The position numbers and the translations under genes were made by a program. The notes under the pieces were generated by a model. The model worked only from the letters and a program-made list of their open reading frames with translations, had not been told where the DNA came from and made no database searches. This document shows positions 53,202 through 61,621 of a DNA stretch of 64,000 nt, piece after piece. Numbering within the stretch: the stretch's first letter is position 1; each line of letters begins with the position of its first letter. This DNA comes from a bacterium. GTDB taxonomy: Bacteria; Patescibacteriota; Minisyncoccia; Minisyncoccales; Minisyncoccaceae. Where the stretch lies: contig JALOBW010000004.1 in the NCBI GenBank assembly GCA_023228085.1, positions 1 to 64,000 of the forward strand. Direction: 5' to 3'.

Positions 53202-54848
53202 TTGGCAACTAGAAAAGAGGATTATTCTAAATGGAGAATTACCAATAGATTTAAGGTTCCAAATGTTCACATTAGATTCACTACTCCTATATTTAAGGAC
53301 ATTATAACTGGCAAGATGAATAAGTATCAAATAAAGATACTTTTATTTGTTTTACACAATAAAGTTGATAATGTTCTTAACCTATCTAAGGCAATAGGAT
53401 GTCCTACAAGATCTTATGAGGTTGGTAAGGCACTAGATAGTCTAAAGAACTATAAAATTATAAAAGATAAGCTTGTATATGAAGAAGGATTCGAAGGACT
53501 ACCAGACCACTTAATAACAGTTAAGGTTGAAAAGATATACCATCTTATTGATGATAATTTTAGACCAACACAGGAATTATTAGCCAAACCATGTGAAAAT
53601 ATGATAATGAATGAAGTTGCTTATAGGTTTTGTATAGAGTCAATAGCTAGTGCATTTAAAATAAGGCTACTATTGGTTTGCATAAGTCTATATAGATATA
53701 TAGATTCAATGCAAGATATCCAGAATTATTTAGAGGTTAGAAGTAGAAGTGAAAGGATAAGGGAGTATTTAAAGTTATTTATTGAAGATATGAGAATAGT
53801 TTACTCAGAGAATTTAAAGAAGGTTTTATGGCCAGACTATTTCTGGAACGATGAGGTTGATGCAAGGAATGAATTAAAGACAACTGTAATATCCAATGAT
53901 GATAAAAGAAAAGAAAGAAAAGTAACAAAAGAAATAAAAGAAAATAATTCCTTATTAAAAAATAAATATATATATAATAAATATAAACTATGCGGAAAAG
54001 CAATAATAAGTCCAAAAGGGAGATTGGTAGGGAGAGTAACTTCAGAGTGGTATGCCAAGAATTTAGAGGACAATAGAAGAGACATAATTGCGCAATGTGG
54101 ACTTACAGAAGAGATTTATGGAAACAAAAACAAGCCGGAGGTTATAAATATGAATAGTCTTTGCGAAGCATTGCAAAATTCAGTAGGATTCAAGAAGTCA
54201 AAAAGGCACTCAATTCCAAAAAACAATAGAGATGTTAGTGTTGAATTTTCTACAATAAGGTCTCTTGATAAGGCAACTATTGATGCTATAAATAATCACA
54301 CTAAGGCTATGCTTTTCTTGGACAACTACAATCCATTCATTGATGCTCCAATAGATTTTACATTTGACCTTAATGGAAAAAGATTTAGAATATACAATCC
54401 CCTGTATGAGATGAAAAAGATAATAGACAAGTATGATGAATTAGTGTCTGGTAGGGTTAAAAAAGCAAAAAATCAATACCAAAGTAGGGTTTCATCTGGG
54501 ACTAGAAGGATGGTTAGTGAATTCTACTTTAGATGCTTTAACTCACAAATAGACCCAATTCTATTCCTTGACTACTTAAATGAAAACCTATGGAAAGGCA
54601 GGAAGAGTATTGCTTTCAGGGAAATAATTTCAAAGCCTGCATTGAGTTTGATGATGAAATTTCACGATAAGTATTGGAAGGAATATGCAAAAAAGCTTAG
54701 GGATATTGCAGATGAAATAGTTGTGAAAAAAGAATTTGTAAAAAAATGTATTAAGGAAGATAGCCCAGAAGAAATAGAAAGAATAAATGCAAGAAAAGAA
54801 TTATTATTAAAACAAAGAAAACAAATATTAGAGGAGTTTAGTAAATGA
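53202..54848 (+). CDS. Putative replication initiation or helicase-loader protein
   Basis: A 548-residue product with a TTG start after TAGGT. Residues 40-110 resemble a winged-helix (KYQIKILLFVLHNK, then CPTRSYEVGKALDSLKNYKII). The rest is helical and basic, with no ATPase motif. The gene overlaps the DnaB-like helicase gene by 4 bases. Phage genes in that position often encode replication initiators or loaders; the specific role is inferred. Confidence 0.55.
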   Translation: MATRKEDYSKWRITNRFKVPNVHIRFTTPIFKDIITGKMNKYQIKILLFVLHNKVDNVLNLSKAIGCPTRSYEVGKALDSLKNYKIIKDKLVYEEGFEGLPDHLITVKVEKIYHLIDDNFRPTQELLAKPCENMIMNEVAYRFCIESIASAFKIRLLLVCISLYRYIDSMQDIQNYLEVRSRSERIREYLKLFIEDMRIVYSENLKKVLWPDYFWNDEVDARNELKTTVISNDDKRKERKVTKEIKENNSLLKNKYIYNKYKLCGKAIISPKGRLVGRVTSEWYAKNLEDNRRDIIAQCGLTEEIYGNKNKPEVINMNSLCEALQNSVGFKKSKRHSIPKNNRDVSVEFSTIRSLDKATIDAINNHTKAMLFLDNYNPFIDAPIDFTFDLNGKRFRIYNPLYEMKKIIDKYDELVSGRVKKAKNQYQSRVSSGTRRMVSEFYFRCFNSQIDPILFLDYLNENLWKGRKSIAFREIISKPALSLMMKFHDKYWKEYAKKLRDIADEIVVKKEFVKKCIKEDSPEEIERINARKELLLKQRKQILEEFSK

Positions 54849-56164
54849 CAGAATTAGTTAGAGTGCCACCCTGTAATTTAGATGCTGAGAGTGCAATACT
54901 TGGAATAATCCTAATTGACAATAGTAAGTTTCATTTAATATCAGGGATGATCAATGAGTCTGATTTTTATAATTCCAATTTGAGAAAAATTTATTCCATC
55001 ATAAAAATTATGATCAATGACAATAGGCCATGTGACCTTCTAACATTAAAAGATGAATTGTTAAACAATGGATTACTAGATCAAGTTGGAGGGATATCTG
55101 CTATAACTAGGCTACTTGATGACATCTCAAGCCCTGTAAATGTAGAGTATTATGCTCAAATAATAAGGGACAAGTCAATGCTTAGAAAAGTTATACAAGT
55201 TGGTAATACAATGACAACAAAAGGCTATGAAGCTAAAGAAGACCCAATATCAATCATAGAAGATGTTGAAAATTCAATAGAAGAAATAATTGGAGCTGAA
55301 TTAAGTAGAGAAGCTGAAAAGATGGGAGAAGTTGACCGTGATTTTATGGAAAAAATGATGGACCAATATGAGAACCCAGAGTCATACGGCAACCTATATA
55401 CTGGATTTAGGAACTTCGACACAATAGTTGGGGGGTTAAGAAAGCAAGATCTTATTATAATAGCAGGAAGACCTAGTACTGGTAAAACTTCATTTGCACT
55501 AACAATCACTAAACATGTAGCCTTTAAAGGAAAGAAGGTTTTATTTTTATCACTAGAGCAAAGTATAGATGCTATTAAGAATAGGTTATTGTCAATGGAA
55601 ACAGAGGCGGATCTTAGGATATTTAAAACTGGTAGTAATGACAAGATTATATTAAATAAGATTATCATAGCATCATATGAATATAGCAAAAGAGACCTTT
55701 TTATTAGTGACAACCCAATGTCAATAGATCAAATATGCTCTATAGCAAAAAGATATAAACTGGTTCATGACATAGACTTGTTGGTTATTGACTATTTGGG
55801 CTTAATTGATGTCAATGATATGGAAAATAGAAATGCAGAAGTTGCTAAAATGTCAAGGAAAATAAAAGGACTTGCTAAAAAATTAGACATCCCAATAATA
55901 CTACTTAGCCAATTAAATAGGTTAGTAGAGACAAGGAGTTTAAAGAAACCACAGTTGAGTGACTTAAGAGACTCCGGAGCTTTAGAGCAGGATGCTGATG
56001 TTGTAGTATTGCTGTGGTCAGAAGCTATAGATGTTGAAAGTGGTGGATATGCTACATGTGTAGATGGTATTCCAGTTAAAGTAATAATTGCTAAAAATAG
56101 AGATGGCACAACTGGAGTTGTTGACATGAAATTCCAAAGAAGCTGTGTCTTGTATAAGGAGTGA
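54845..56164 (+). CDS. dnaB: Replicative DNA helicase, DnaB-like
   Basis: An N-terminal DnaB domain (LDAESAILGIILID at about 13-26 and YYAQIIRDK near 101) precedes a RecA-type motor with Walker A GRPSTGKT (208-215), SLEQS and Walker B LLVIDYLGL (Asp316). LLSQLNR and the SDLRDSGALEQDADVVVLL end motif are as in bacterial DnaB. At 439 residues it is near full length. It unwinds the phage fork as a hexamer. It overlaps the previous gene by 4 bases. Confidence 0.92.
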   Translation: MTELVRVPPCNLDAESAILGIILIDNSKFHLISGMINESDFYNSNLRKIYSIIKIMINDNRPCDLLTLKDELLNNGLLDQVGGISAITRLLDDISSPVNVEYYAQIIRDKSMLRKVIQVGNTMTTKGYEAKEDPISIIEDVENSIEEIIGAELSREAEKMGEVDRDFMEKMMDQYENPESYGNLYTGFRNFDTIVGGLRKQDLIIIAGRPSTGKTSFALTITKHVAFKGKKVLFLSLEQSIDAIKNRLLSMETEADLRIFKTGSNDKIILNKIIIASYEYSKRDLFISDNPMSIDQICSIAKRYKLVHDIDLLVIDYLGLIDVNDMENRNAEVAKMSRKIKGLAKKLDIPIILLSQLNRLVETRSLKKPQLSDLRDSGALEQDADVVVLLWSEAIDVESGGYATCVDGIPVKVIIAKNRDGTTGVVDMKFQRSCVLYKE

Positions 56165-56166
56165 TA

Positions 56167-56427
56167 ATGAACTATATTTTTGAATATGAATCAGATTTTC
56201 AGAGTTATAATTGCTATGAACTTGCAATTCACTCTCCAATTTACTATATTCTAGTACATAGGATATTTAATTATGTATTACGACAACATCAAAATGTATT
56301 TAATATTAAAAAGAAAGGAAATAAGTGTGTATTCTGGTCAATTAACAATGTTGATAGTTGGGAAAAAGTAGAAAAAAACACTATTGAGATTAAAAGGAGG
56401 TTATTTAATGTTGCTACCAGAAACTAA
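56167..56427 (+). CDS. Hypothetical protein
   Basis: The ATG at 56167 has AAGGAGTG upstream; the GTG at 56161 would sit on the ribosome site. The 86-residue product shows no recognised motif and overlaps the next gene by 20 bases. Confidence 0.55.
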   Translation: MNYIFEYESDFQSYNCYELAIHSPIYYILVHRIFNYVLRQHQNVFNIKKKGNKCVFWSINNVDSWEKVEKNTIEIKRRLFNVATRN

Positions 56428-56590
56428 ATATGAGAAGTCAAGTGATATTTGTGAAAAACATAAAATATCACTGATAGTGGTAATGGACCCAATAGGCTGT
56501 TATTTATATAATTGCTATCAGTTCTGCCCAGAATGCAGTCCAAGTGAACCATTACCTCCTGGATTTACTATTGAAAGAAAGGAACAATAA
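56408..56590 (+). CDS. Small Cys-containing protein
   Basis: AAAAGGAGG precedes the ATG at 56408, making the upstream ATG (56384) unlikely. The 60-residue product has CEKH and CPEC near residues 17 and 42, which could bind zinc. The stop overlaps the next start by one base. Role unknown. Confidence 0.58.
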   Translation: MLLPETKYEKSSDICEKHKISLIVVMDPIGCYLYNCYQFCPECSPSEPLPPGFTIERKEQ

Positions 56591-57624
56591 TGAAAAATAT
56601 TGATAAACGAGTTATTGCAATACTGGAAACTTGTCCAAATGTATTAATTTGTGACAAGATGAAAGTTGCAAAAAGAACAGTTAATTTATGGAAAATCAAT
56701 CCAGAAAGGATGAGTGAAAAACACTCTATTGAATTAGTTAGGAAATTAAATCAAAGTTTCCTTGACATTAGAAAAGGTGGATATGAGTCATTCCTTGAAA
56801 GGTTTGCAGAACCACAAATAAGGCTAAACAGGGTGGATTTACAAATAAATGACAATGATAACTATAAAGATGTTGGGTTTATAGGTGATTTGCATGATGG
56901 ATACCATACTTGCAATCAGAAGCTTATCAATGAAACAATAGAATATTGTGTAGATTATAATATACCAATAGTGCTAATGGGAGATTTGGCTGAAATAGGG
57001 CAAAAAAGTTCAATAGGGGATTCTGTCTATACTCAAAAGAGACTAATACAACAACAAATAGACAATCTTTTTGCAAGATTTGAGCCATTAGCAAAAAAAG
57101 ACTTGATAATAGGTGTAATTAGAGGAAATCATGAAGCAAGAATACTCAAAACTACTGGAGTTGATATTATTAGAATAATGTGTAAGATGCTAAATATTGA
57201 GCATAGGTATTTAGGAGGAGCTTGTTGGAACTTATTTAAAGTTGGCAACGAGAGCTATGCTGTATATACAGTTCATGGAAGGTCATCTTCTAATTTCCAA
57301 TGGACAAAGTTGGCATATTATGCAAGATTGGCTAATAATTTTGACTGTGACCTTCTTGCTGGTGCCCATGTCCATGATCTTGGGCATGTAAGAATAATAA
57401 CCCAGAGATTAAATAAAGACAAAAAGGGTATAGTTAATCATACAAAGCATGTAATAACCACTGGAGGCTTCCTAGAGTATGATGGTGGCTATCCGCAGGA
57501 GAATTGTATGAATATTGCACAAATAGGATCTCCAAAGGCAAGATTTTATTCAAATGAACACAATATTTCTATACATGAACTGTTCTCTGGCAAAGAATAT
57601 AGACCAAAAGAATGGAGTGAATAA
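56590..57624 (+). CDS. Calcineurin-like metallophosphoesterase with N-terminal HTH
   Basis: Motifs GDLHDG (99-104), GDLAE (131-135), GNHE (179-182), VHG (228-230) and GAHVHD (258-263) make a complete metal-binding set of the calcineurin-like family. The first 60 residues resemble a helix-turn-helix (VLICDKMKVAKRTVNLWKI), a fusion not usual for plain phosphoesterases. It is distinct from the SbcD-like gene at 12348 and lacks its long C-terminal domain. Likely acts on DNA or RNA ends or nucleotides; the substrate is unknown. Confidence 0.75.
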   Translation: MKNIDKRVIAILETCPNVLICDKMKVAKRTVNLWKINPERMSEKHSIELVRKLNQSFLDIRKGGYESFLERFAEPQIRLNRVDLQINDNDNYKDVGFIGDLHDGYHTCNQKLINETIEYCVDYNIPIVLMGDLAEIGQKSSIGDSVYTQKRLIQQQIDNLFARFEPLAKKDLIIGVIRGNHEARILKTTGVDIIRIMCKMLNIEHRYLGGACWNLFKVGNESYAVYTVHGRSSSNFQWTKLAYYARLANNFDCDLLAGAHVHDLGHVRIITQRLNKDKKGIVNHTKHVITTGGFLEYDGGYPQENCMNIAQIGSPKARFYSNEHNISIHELFSGKEYRPKEWSE

Positions 57625-57625
57625 T

Positions 57626-57982
57626 ATGAAAAGAAATATGCACATTGAAAGGAAAAAGGCTGGAAGTGCACCAATATATCACAATTCCATATTGCAAAAT
57701 TACAATAATGAGAATATGTGCAAATGGTGCAGCAGGAGCAATGATAACTGTAAGGTTAGTGCAGTTATAATAAGAAGGATATCTCAAGATCATAAGATTA
57801 AAATATTGGTAACTGAGTGCCCATATTTTGTGGAAAAAACACAAGAGGAACCAAAGATTAAAACTAAAACAGATGTATATGCTTGCGGTACATGTGGGAA
57901 TACCATAAAGGAAGGAATTAGCATATGCCCATTTTGTGGGTTTGAAAGAAATATTTCGCAAGAAGAGGAAAAAGATGAATAA
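57626..57982 (+). CDS. Zinc-ribbon protein
   Basis: The ATG at 57626 follows GGAG; the longer frame from 57554 overlaps the preceding gene. The 118-residue product has an N-terminal C-x-x-C pair in MCKWCSRS and a C-terminal CGTCG...CPFCG, the typical rubredoxin-like or zinc-ribbon knuckles. It probably binds nucleic acid or a protein. No enzyme domain is seen. Confidence 0.6.
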   Translation: MKRNMHIERKKAGSAPIYHNSILQNYNNENMCKWCSRSNDNCKVSAVIIRRISQDHKIKILVTECPYFVEKTQEEPKIKTKTDVYACGTCGNTIKEGISICPFCGFERNISQEEEKDE

Positions 57983-57986
57983 TGAC

Positions 57987-58016
57987 TTGCAATTTAAAAA
58001 TTCAGGAATATATTAT
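57987..58016 (+). promoter_or_regulatory. Sigma-70-like promoter candidate
   Basis: TTGCAA (57987-57992), an 18-base spacer and TATTAT (58011-58016) lie between the zinc-ribbon gene and the lipoprotein gene at 58053. The -35 box is a 4 of 6 match and the -10 box 5 of 6. Confidence 0.45.
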
Positions 58017-58052
58017 TTATTGTAACCTATTTAATAAGAAAGGAGATATGGG

Positions 58053-58307
58053 ATGAAAGGTAAGATTTTAGCAATGTTTTTCATACTTGCAATATGTATA
58101 GGATATATTGGATGCGGACATAGCCTAACTGGCAGTGATTGTGAAAGAGATAGACCAGATGCTCCGTATGGATATTATCAATACTCTGAATATAAGAGTG
58201 GAGAGTACCACTCTATATCATATACAGATGGTCATGGAAGTTGGATAACCTATACATCTAGTGATAAATGTAATGATTATGAAGAATCAACTTATAACAC
58301 AAATTAG
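58053..58307 (+). CDS. Small lipoprotein
   Basis: MKGK followed by a hydrophobic core and IGYIGC gives a lipobox-like site with Cys21, so the 84-residue protein should be lipid-anchored after export. The mature part is rich in Tyr, Ser and Asp with two later Cys. GAAAGGAGATATGGG lies upstream. Phage lipoproteins of this size can act in superinfection exclusion or as spanins; the function here is not shown. Confidence 0.62.
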   Translation: MKGKILAMFFILAICIGYIGCGHSLTGSDCERDRPDAPYGYYQYSEYKSGEYHSISYTDGHGSWITYTSSDKCNDYEESTYNTN

Positions 58308-58318
58308 GAGGAATTGAT

Positions 58319-58534
58319 ATGGATAATATTGCAAAAATTATTGGGGCTATAGCAATAGCATTTTTTGTCATATTTTTAATATCTTGCATTGCTTGCCCAT
58401 TTATTTACTTGCTATGGAATTGGATAATGCCAACATTATTTGGGCTAAACCACATAACGCTTGCCCAAGCATGGGGATTAAATATTCTATGTGGAATATT
58501 ATTTAATAAACAAAGATTATCTTCAAAGAATTAG
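58319..58534 (+). CDS. Small two-segment membrane protein
   Basis: A 71-residue product with a long hydrophobic stretch at about residues 5-36 (one or two helices) and a second near 45-60. TTAGGAGGAATT precedes the ATG. A holin role is possible, but no endolysin is nearby. Confidence 0.52.
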   Translation: MDNIAKIIGAIAIAFFVIFLISCIACPFIYLLWNWIMPTLFGLNHITLAQAWGLNILCGILFNKQRLSSKN

Positions 58535-58543
58535 GAGGAATTA

Positions 58544-58900
58544 ATGAATAGAGTAATTTTACTTGGTAAATTAACAAAAGACCCAGAGATGGGCACTACA
58601 AAGAAAGGCACTTCCTTAATGAAGATGTCCATAGTATGTAGTGAGTATGTAAAACAAGGAGACCAATATAAGAACATTGAGACTTATGTTGACAATATAG
58701 CAGTATGGGGTAAGTATGCTGAATCTATAAATAGCCATCTGCATGAAGGGATGGATGTTATTATAGAGGGCAAACTTACAAGCAATGAATATGAAGGTAA
58801 GCACTATATAAATATCATGGCTGAAAAAGTTGAATTTATAAGAAGCCATGAAAGCTCTCCTAAATCTCAAACTGAAACAGATGGTGATGTGCCATTTTAA
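58544..58900 (+). CDS. ssb: Single-stranded DNA-binding protein
   Basis: This 118-residue protein opens with NRVILLGKLTKDPEM and contains NIAVWGKYAE and IEGKLTSNEYEGK, the canonical bacterial SSB OB-fold pattern. It ends with the acidic DGDVPF tail that docks partner proteins. It follows AGGAGGAAT. It would coat single strands in replication and recombination and work with the helicases encoded nearby. Confidence 0.93.
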   Translation: MNRVILLGKLTKDPEMGTTKKGTSLMKMSIVCSEYVKQGDQYKNIETYVDNIAVWGKYAESINSHLHEGMDVIIEGKLTSNEYEGKHYINIMAEKVEFIRSHESSPKSQTETDGDVPF

Positions 58901-58909
58901 GGAGTAATT

Positions 58910-59170
58910 ATGCCAGACAATAATTTAAGATTGGAAGCAGAAGAAGGTTTTAAGGAAATAACAGACAGTTATTTTATAAATCTATGTAAAGAATATAATG
59001 AACTTGTTAGGGCAGTTGGTAAAGCTAAAAAGATCAAGAAGATACTAGAGCATAGATTTTCAGGTCAAAGGGTAGAAGTGCCAGGAGTTTGTAGAATAGA
59101 TTTTTCTACTAAACTAAAGATGGAATATCAATTACTTGCTTCAGATATTGAAGAAGAGGATGGAGAATAA
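58910..59170 (+). CDS. Small hypothetical protein after SSB
   Basis: The 86-residue product is acidic and helical, with GVCRIDFSTKLKMEYQ near residue 60. AAGGAG precedes the ATG. It may be part of the replication block, but no family is recognised. Confidence 0.58.
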   Translation: MPDNNLRLEAEEGFKEITDSYFINLCKEYNELVRAVGKAKKIKKILEHRFSGQRVEVPGVCRIDFSTKLKMEYQLLASDIEEEDGE

Positions 59171-59171
59171 T

Positions 59172-59456
59172 ATGACAGATAAAAAACCTATGACAATAGA
59201 AGAAATATTTTCTAAATGCCAAGAGATATTTAATAATAGAAAGACTATAAGAGGGACTCCAGAGAACTCTTTTCCTGTCCAAGCTAAGTTGGTAGATATT
59301 TTCCTTAACCAAAGGGACAAAAATAAACCAATAGGTCCAGATGACGTGTCTATGATATATGCTCTGCTTAAAATAGGTAGGGAGCTTAATGGAAGAGATG
59401 ATGATAACATCATAGATGCCATTGTATATTTAGCAATATACCTTACCCAAAAATAG
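59172..59456 (+). CDS. DUF6378-like hypothetical protein
   Basis: The ATG at 59172 (GGAGAA upstream) replaces the longer frame from 59136. The 94-residue product begins MTDKKPMTIEEIF and ends with a helix YLAIYLTQK; the arrangement resembles the DUF6378 phage family, which is unknown in function. Resemblance is judged by eye. Confidence 0.5.
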   Translation: MTDKKPMTIEEIFSKCQEIFNNRKTIRGTPENSFPVQAKLVDIFLNQRDKNKPIGPDDVSMIYALLKIGRELNGRDDDNIIDAIVYLAIYLTQK

Positions 59457-59555
59457 AGTAACAATTTATGATATATAGAAAGGGTGATACCAATGAATTG
59501 TTAATTATTGTAAAAGTTGTTACAAGCCATACCGTACTATAAGACTTTAAAAAGC

Positions 59556-59580
59556 AAGCCCCATCATGGTGGTGGGGCTT
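59556..59580 (+). terminator. Hairpin in the 59457-59604 gap
   Basis: AAGCCCCA (59556-59563) and TGGGGCTT (59573-59580) pair around 9 bases, but the tail is AATCAAT, not a T-tract. A TATAAG box ends 13 bases before it. It could attenuate transcription or be a weak terminator before the metabolic block; the rest of this gap holds only a 24-codon frame without a ribosome site. Confidence 0.45.
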
Positions 59581-59604
59581 AATCAATACAAAGGAGGAAT
59601 ATAA

Positions 59605-59982
59605 TTGACAAGAAAAAAACATTTACAATCACATACATTTCATACAGAAACAGAATTTGGGCATTTATACGTAATAATAAGTGAAGATAATGATAATCCT
59701 TATGAATTATTTGCAATTATAGGAAAATCTGGAGATGAAATAGCAGCAATAACAGAAGCTATTGGAAGATTAGTTTCATTATGCTTTAAAAGTAGTATAG
59801 ATATAGTAGAAGTATACAAACAACTGCATGGGATAGTAGGAAAATCAAAATGGACATCAGAAGGTAATGTTCTTTCTATTCCAGATGGGGTAGCAAGGTG
59901 TATAAGATACTATATGGAAAGTAAAAATATAGAAATAAAAGATGAAGATAGTAAAACAATAGGAAATAATGATGAAGTATAA
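59605..59982 (+). CDS. Standalone TSCPD-domain protein (ribonucleotide reductase-associated type)
   Basis: The 125-residue product with a TTG start after AAAGGAGG matches the TSCPD domain found at the C-terminus of B12-dependent ribonucleotide reductases: HTETEFGHLYVIISED, LFAIIGKSGDEIAAI, AIGRLVSLCFKSSID and VYKQLHGI occur in order. The name-giving TSCPD motif itself is not seen. As an isolated domain it may regulate or assist a host or phage reductase. It lies beside ThyX and methyltransferases in a nucleotide-metabolism block. Confidence 0.68.
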   Translation: MTRKKHLQSHTFHTETEFGHLYVIISEDNDNPYELFAIIGKSGDEIAAITEAIGRLVSLCFKSSIDIVEVYKQLHGIVGKSKWTSEGNVLSIPDGVARCIRYYMESKNIEIKDEDSKTIGNNDEV

Positions 59983-60538
59983 TGTAATATACTGTGATCC
60001 TCCTTATACTTATAGAAATATTAAAACTGGAGGGTCTATGAAATCTGGAGCATTAAATTTCTATCCAACAATAACCAATAAAGATCTAAAGTTATTGCCA
60101 ATTAGTAATATTTGTGAAAAAGATTGTATTATGTTCCTTTGGGTAACAGTGCCATTGATAGATGAAGGAATGGAATTATTGAAAAGTTGGGGATTTAAGT
60201 ATAAAACAATGCTTACTTGGAGAAAGGTAATGTCTTTGGGACTTGGATATCATTTTAGAGGTCAAACTGAACATATATTGGTTGGGATGAAAGGCAAAAT
60301 TAAAGCTTTGAGATGCCAAGTTGAAAATATATATCAATGTAGAGCATTAAAACACTCTGAAAAGCCAGAATATTTTAGAGGTCTAATAGAAATGGCAACT
60401 GAAAACATCCCCAGCAGGAAAATGGTAGAGTTATTTTCAAGAAAAACTAATATACCATGCTGGAAAACAACAGGATTAGATTCAGATGGAATAGATATAA
60501 GAGACTTTTTAAAAGGAGAAGTAAGTGACAAAGGTTGA
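59969..60538 (+). CDS. MT-A70-family methyltransferase
   Basis: The catalytic DPPY (10-13) near the N-terminus, followed by LWVTVPLIDEGMELLKSWGF and the later ARG-free KALRCQVENIYQ segment with HSEKPE, is the signature layout of MT-A70 N6-adenine methyltransferases. At 189 residues it is the minimal phage form without a recognition domain. It would methylate adenine in phage DNA to evade restriction. It overlaps the preceding gene by 14 bases and the following one by 14 bases. Confidence 0.82.
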   Translation: MMKYNVIYCDPPYTYRNIKTGGSMKSGALNFYPTITNKDLKLLPISNICEKDCIMFLWVTVPLIDEGMELLKSWGFKYKTMLTWRKVMSLGLGYHFRGQTEHILVGMKGKIKALRCQVENIYQCRALKHSEKPEYFRGLIEMATENIPSRKMVELFSRKTNIPCWKTTGLDSDGIDIRDFLKGEVSDKG

Positions 60539-61283
60539 TCCTAAATTAGAAGGTAGTAATATTGTAGATGTAATACCACATTCTGGATATTGCCCAAATG
60601 ATTGTATTAGTTGTTATTACAATAGTAATTTCTACTTAGATATTAAGAAAGAATTGCCTTTATTGCCTAATCCTTCTAAATATGACTTGGACAAAACAAT
60701 ATTTAGAGTTAATTCTGGGCATGATTCTAATATGTTAAGAGAAATGGTAATAGAATCATGTAAGCAATATCCTTTAAAGTATTACAATACTGCAATACCA
60801 GAGAATATATCTAGATTTGATGCCCCTGTTATACTCACTGTAAATGGAGTAAATCATGATGATAGCCTTAGAATAGAATGGTGGCTACAAAAACTTACCA
60901 AAGAAGACATGAAAAACTTAATGGCAGTAAGATTTAGAGCAAATTGCTGGAATATTATACTATTAGATACTATATATAGGATATTTCATAAAAATAAAAT
61001 ACCAATCATAGTAACTCCAATGAGATATCAGCCCTGGTATCACAATTATATGCCAAAGAAATACCATAAACATTATATTTTAGAGAAACACATAACTAAC
61101 CAGTATTATGTTTTGAATAAAGAATCCTGGAATGCAATGAAATCAATGCTACGATTAGAATATTTCTTTGGCAAGGTGGCAAAAAAAGTAACATACATGT
61201 GTGGAAAAACTTATGAAAACAAATATTGCAGAGATTGTGGGCAGTGTGAAAAGTTTTTCTGGGATTTCCATAACTCTAAATAG
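60525..61283 (+). CDS. Radical-SAM-like protein
   Basis: CPNDCISC gives a CxxxCxxC cluster (Cys23, Cys27, Cys30) at the N-terminus, the iron-sulfur site that cleaves SAM in radical-SAM enzymes. The order of segments after it (IFRVNSGHDSNM, NTAIPENISRF, APVILTVNG) looks like the barrel strands. A second cluster MCGKTYENKYCRDCGQC lies near the C-terminus. The 252-residue protein starts at a GTG after AAAAGGAG. The reaction is unknown, and this family is uncommon in phages apart from the queuosine pathway. Confidence 0.68.
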   Translation: MTKVDPKLEGSNIVDVIPHSGYCPNDCISCYYNSNFYLDIKKELPLLPNPSKYDLDKTIFRVNSGHDSNMLREMVIESCKQYPLKYYNTAIPENISRFDAPVILTVNGVNHDDSLRIEWWLQKLTKEDMKNLMAVRFRANCWNIILLDTIYRIFHKNKIPIIVTPMRYQPWYHNYMPKKYHKHYILEKHITNQYYVLNKESWNAMKSMLRLEYFFGKVAKKVTYMCGKTYENKYCRDCGQCEKFFWDFHNSK

Positions 61284-61318
61284 TGGATATGCAACGTGAC
61301 TACACGAAAGGAGTAAAA

Positions 61319-61621
61319 ATGCCAAGTTATAAAACATGCAATAAATGTAACGGTAGATGCTGTGAGGAATTTACTATTCTAACAATACACTATGATGGGA
61401 TAATGGAAGGAACAATACAAACACCAGATAAGAAACGAGACTTTATTAAGGATATGATTATATTTAAGAATTATTCAGAATCTGGCAATAGAGTTATTTT
61501 AAATTGCAAGCATTTCGACAAAATATCAAGAATGTGCCTTGTATATAATGATAGACCAGACATGTGTAAAATATTCAAATGTGATAAAATACCAGGCAGG
61601 AAGGGCAATGGAAATAAATAA
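61319..61621 (+). CDS. YkgJ-like CxxCxxxCC metal-binding protein
   Basis: The ATG at 61319 follows AAAGGAG. The 100-residue product has Cys7, Cys10, Cys14 and Cys15, then Cys63, Cys73, NDRP (77-80), Cys83 and Cys88, matching the YkgJ-family zinc- or iron-chelating pattern. It immediately follows the radical-SAM-like gene and might be an accessory to it, or to the methyltransferase gene it overlaps; no function is established for the family. Confidence 0.65.
   Translation: MPSYKTCNKCNGRCCEEFTILTIHYDGIMEGTIQTPDKKRDFIKDMIIFKNYSESGNRVILNCKHFDKISRMCLVYNDRPDMCKIFKCDKIPGRKGNGNK

Noticed and set aside
59468..59542. 24-codon frame in the gap after 59456
   Set aside because: No ribosome binding site and no convincing composition; more likely part of a leader region.
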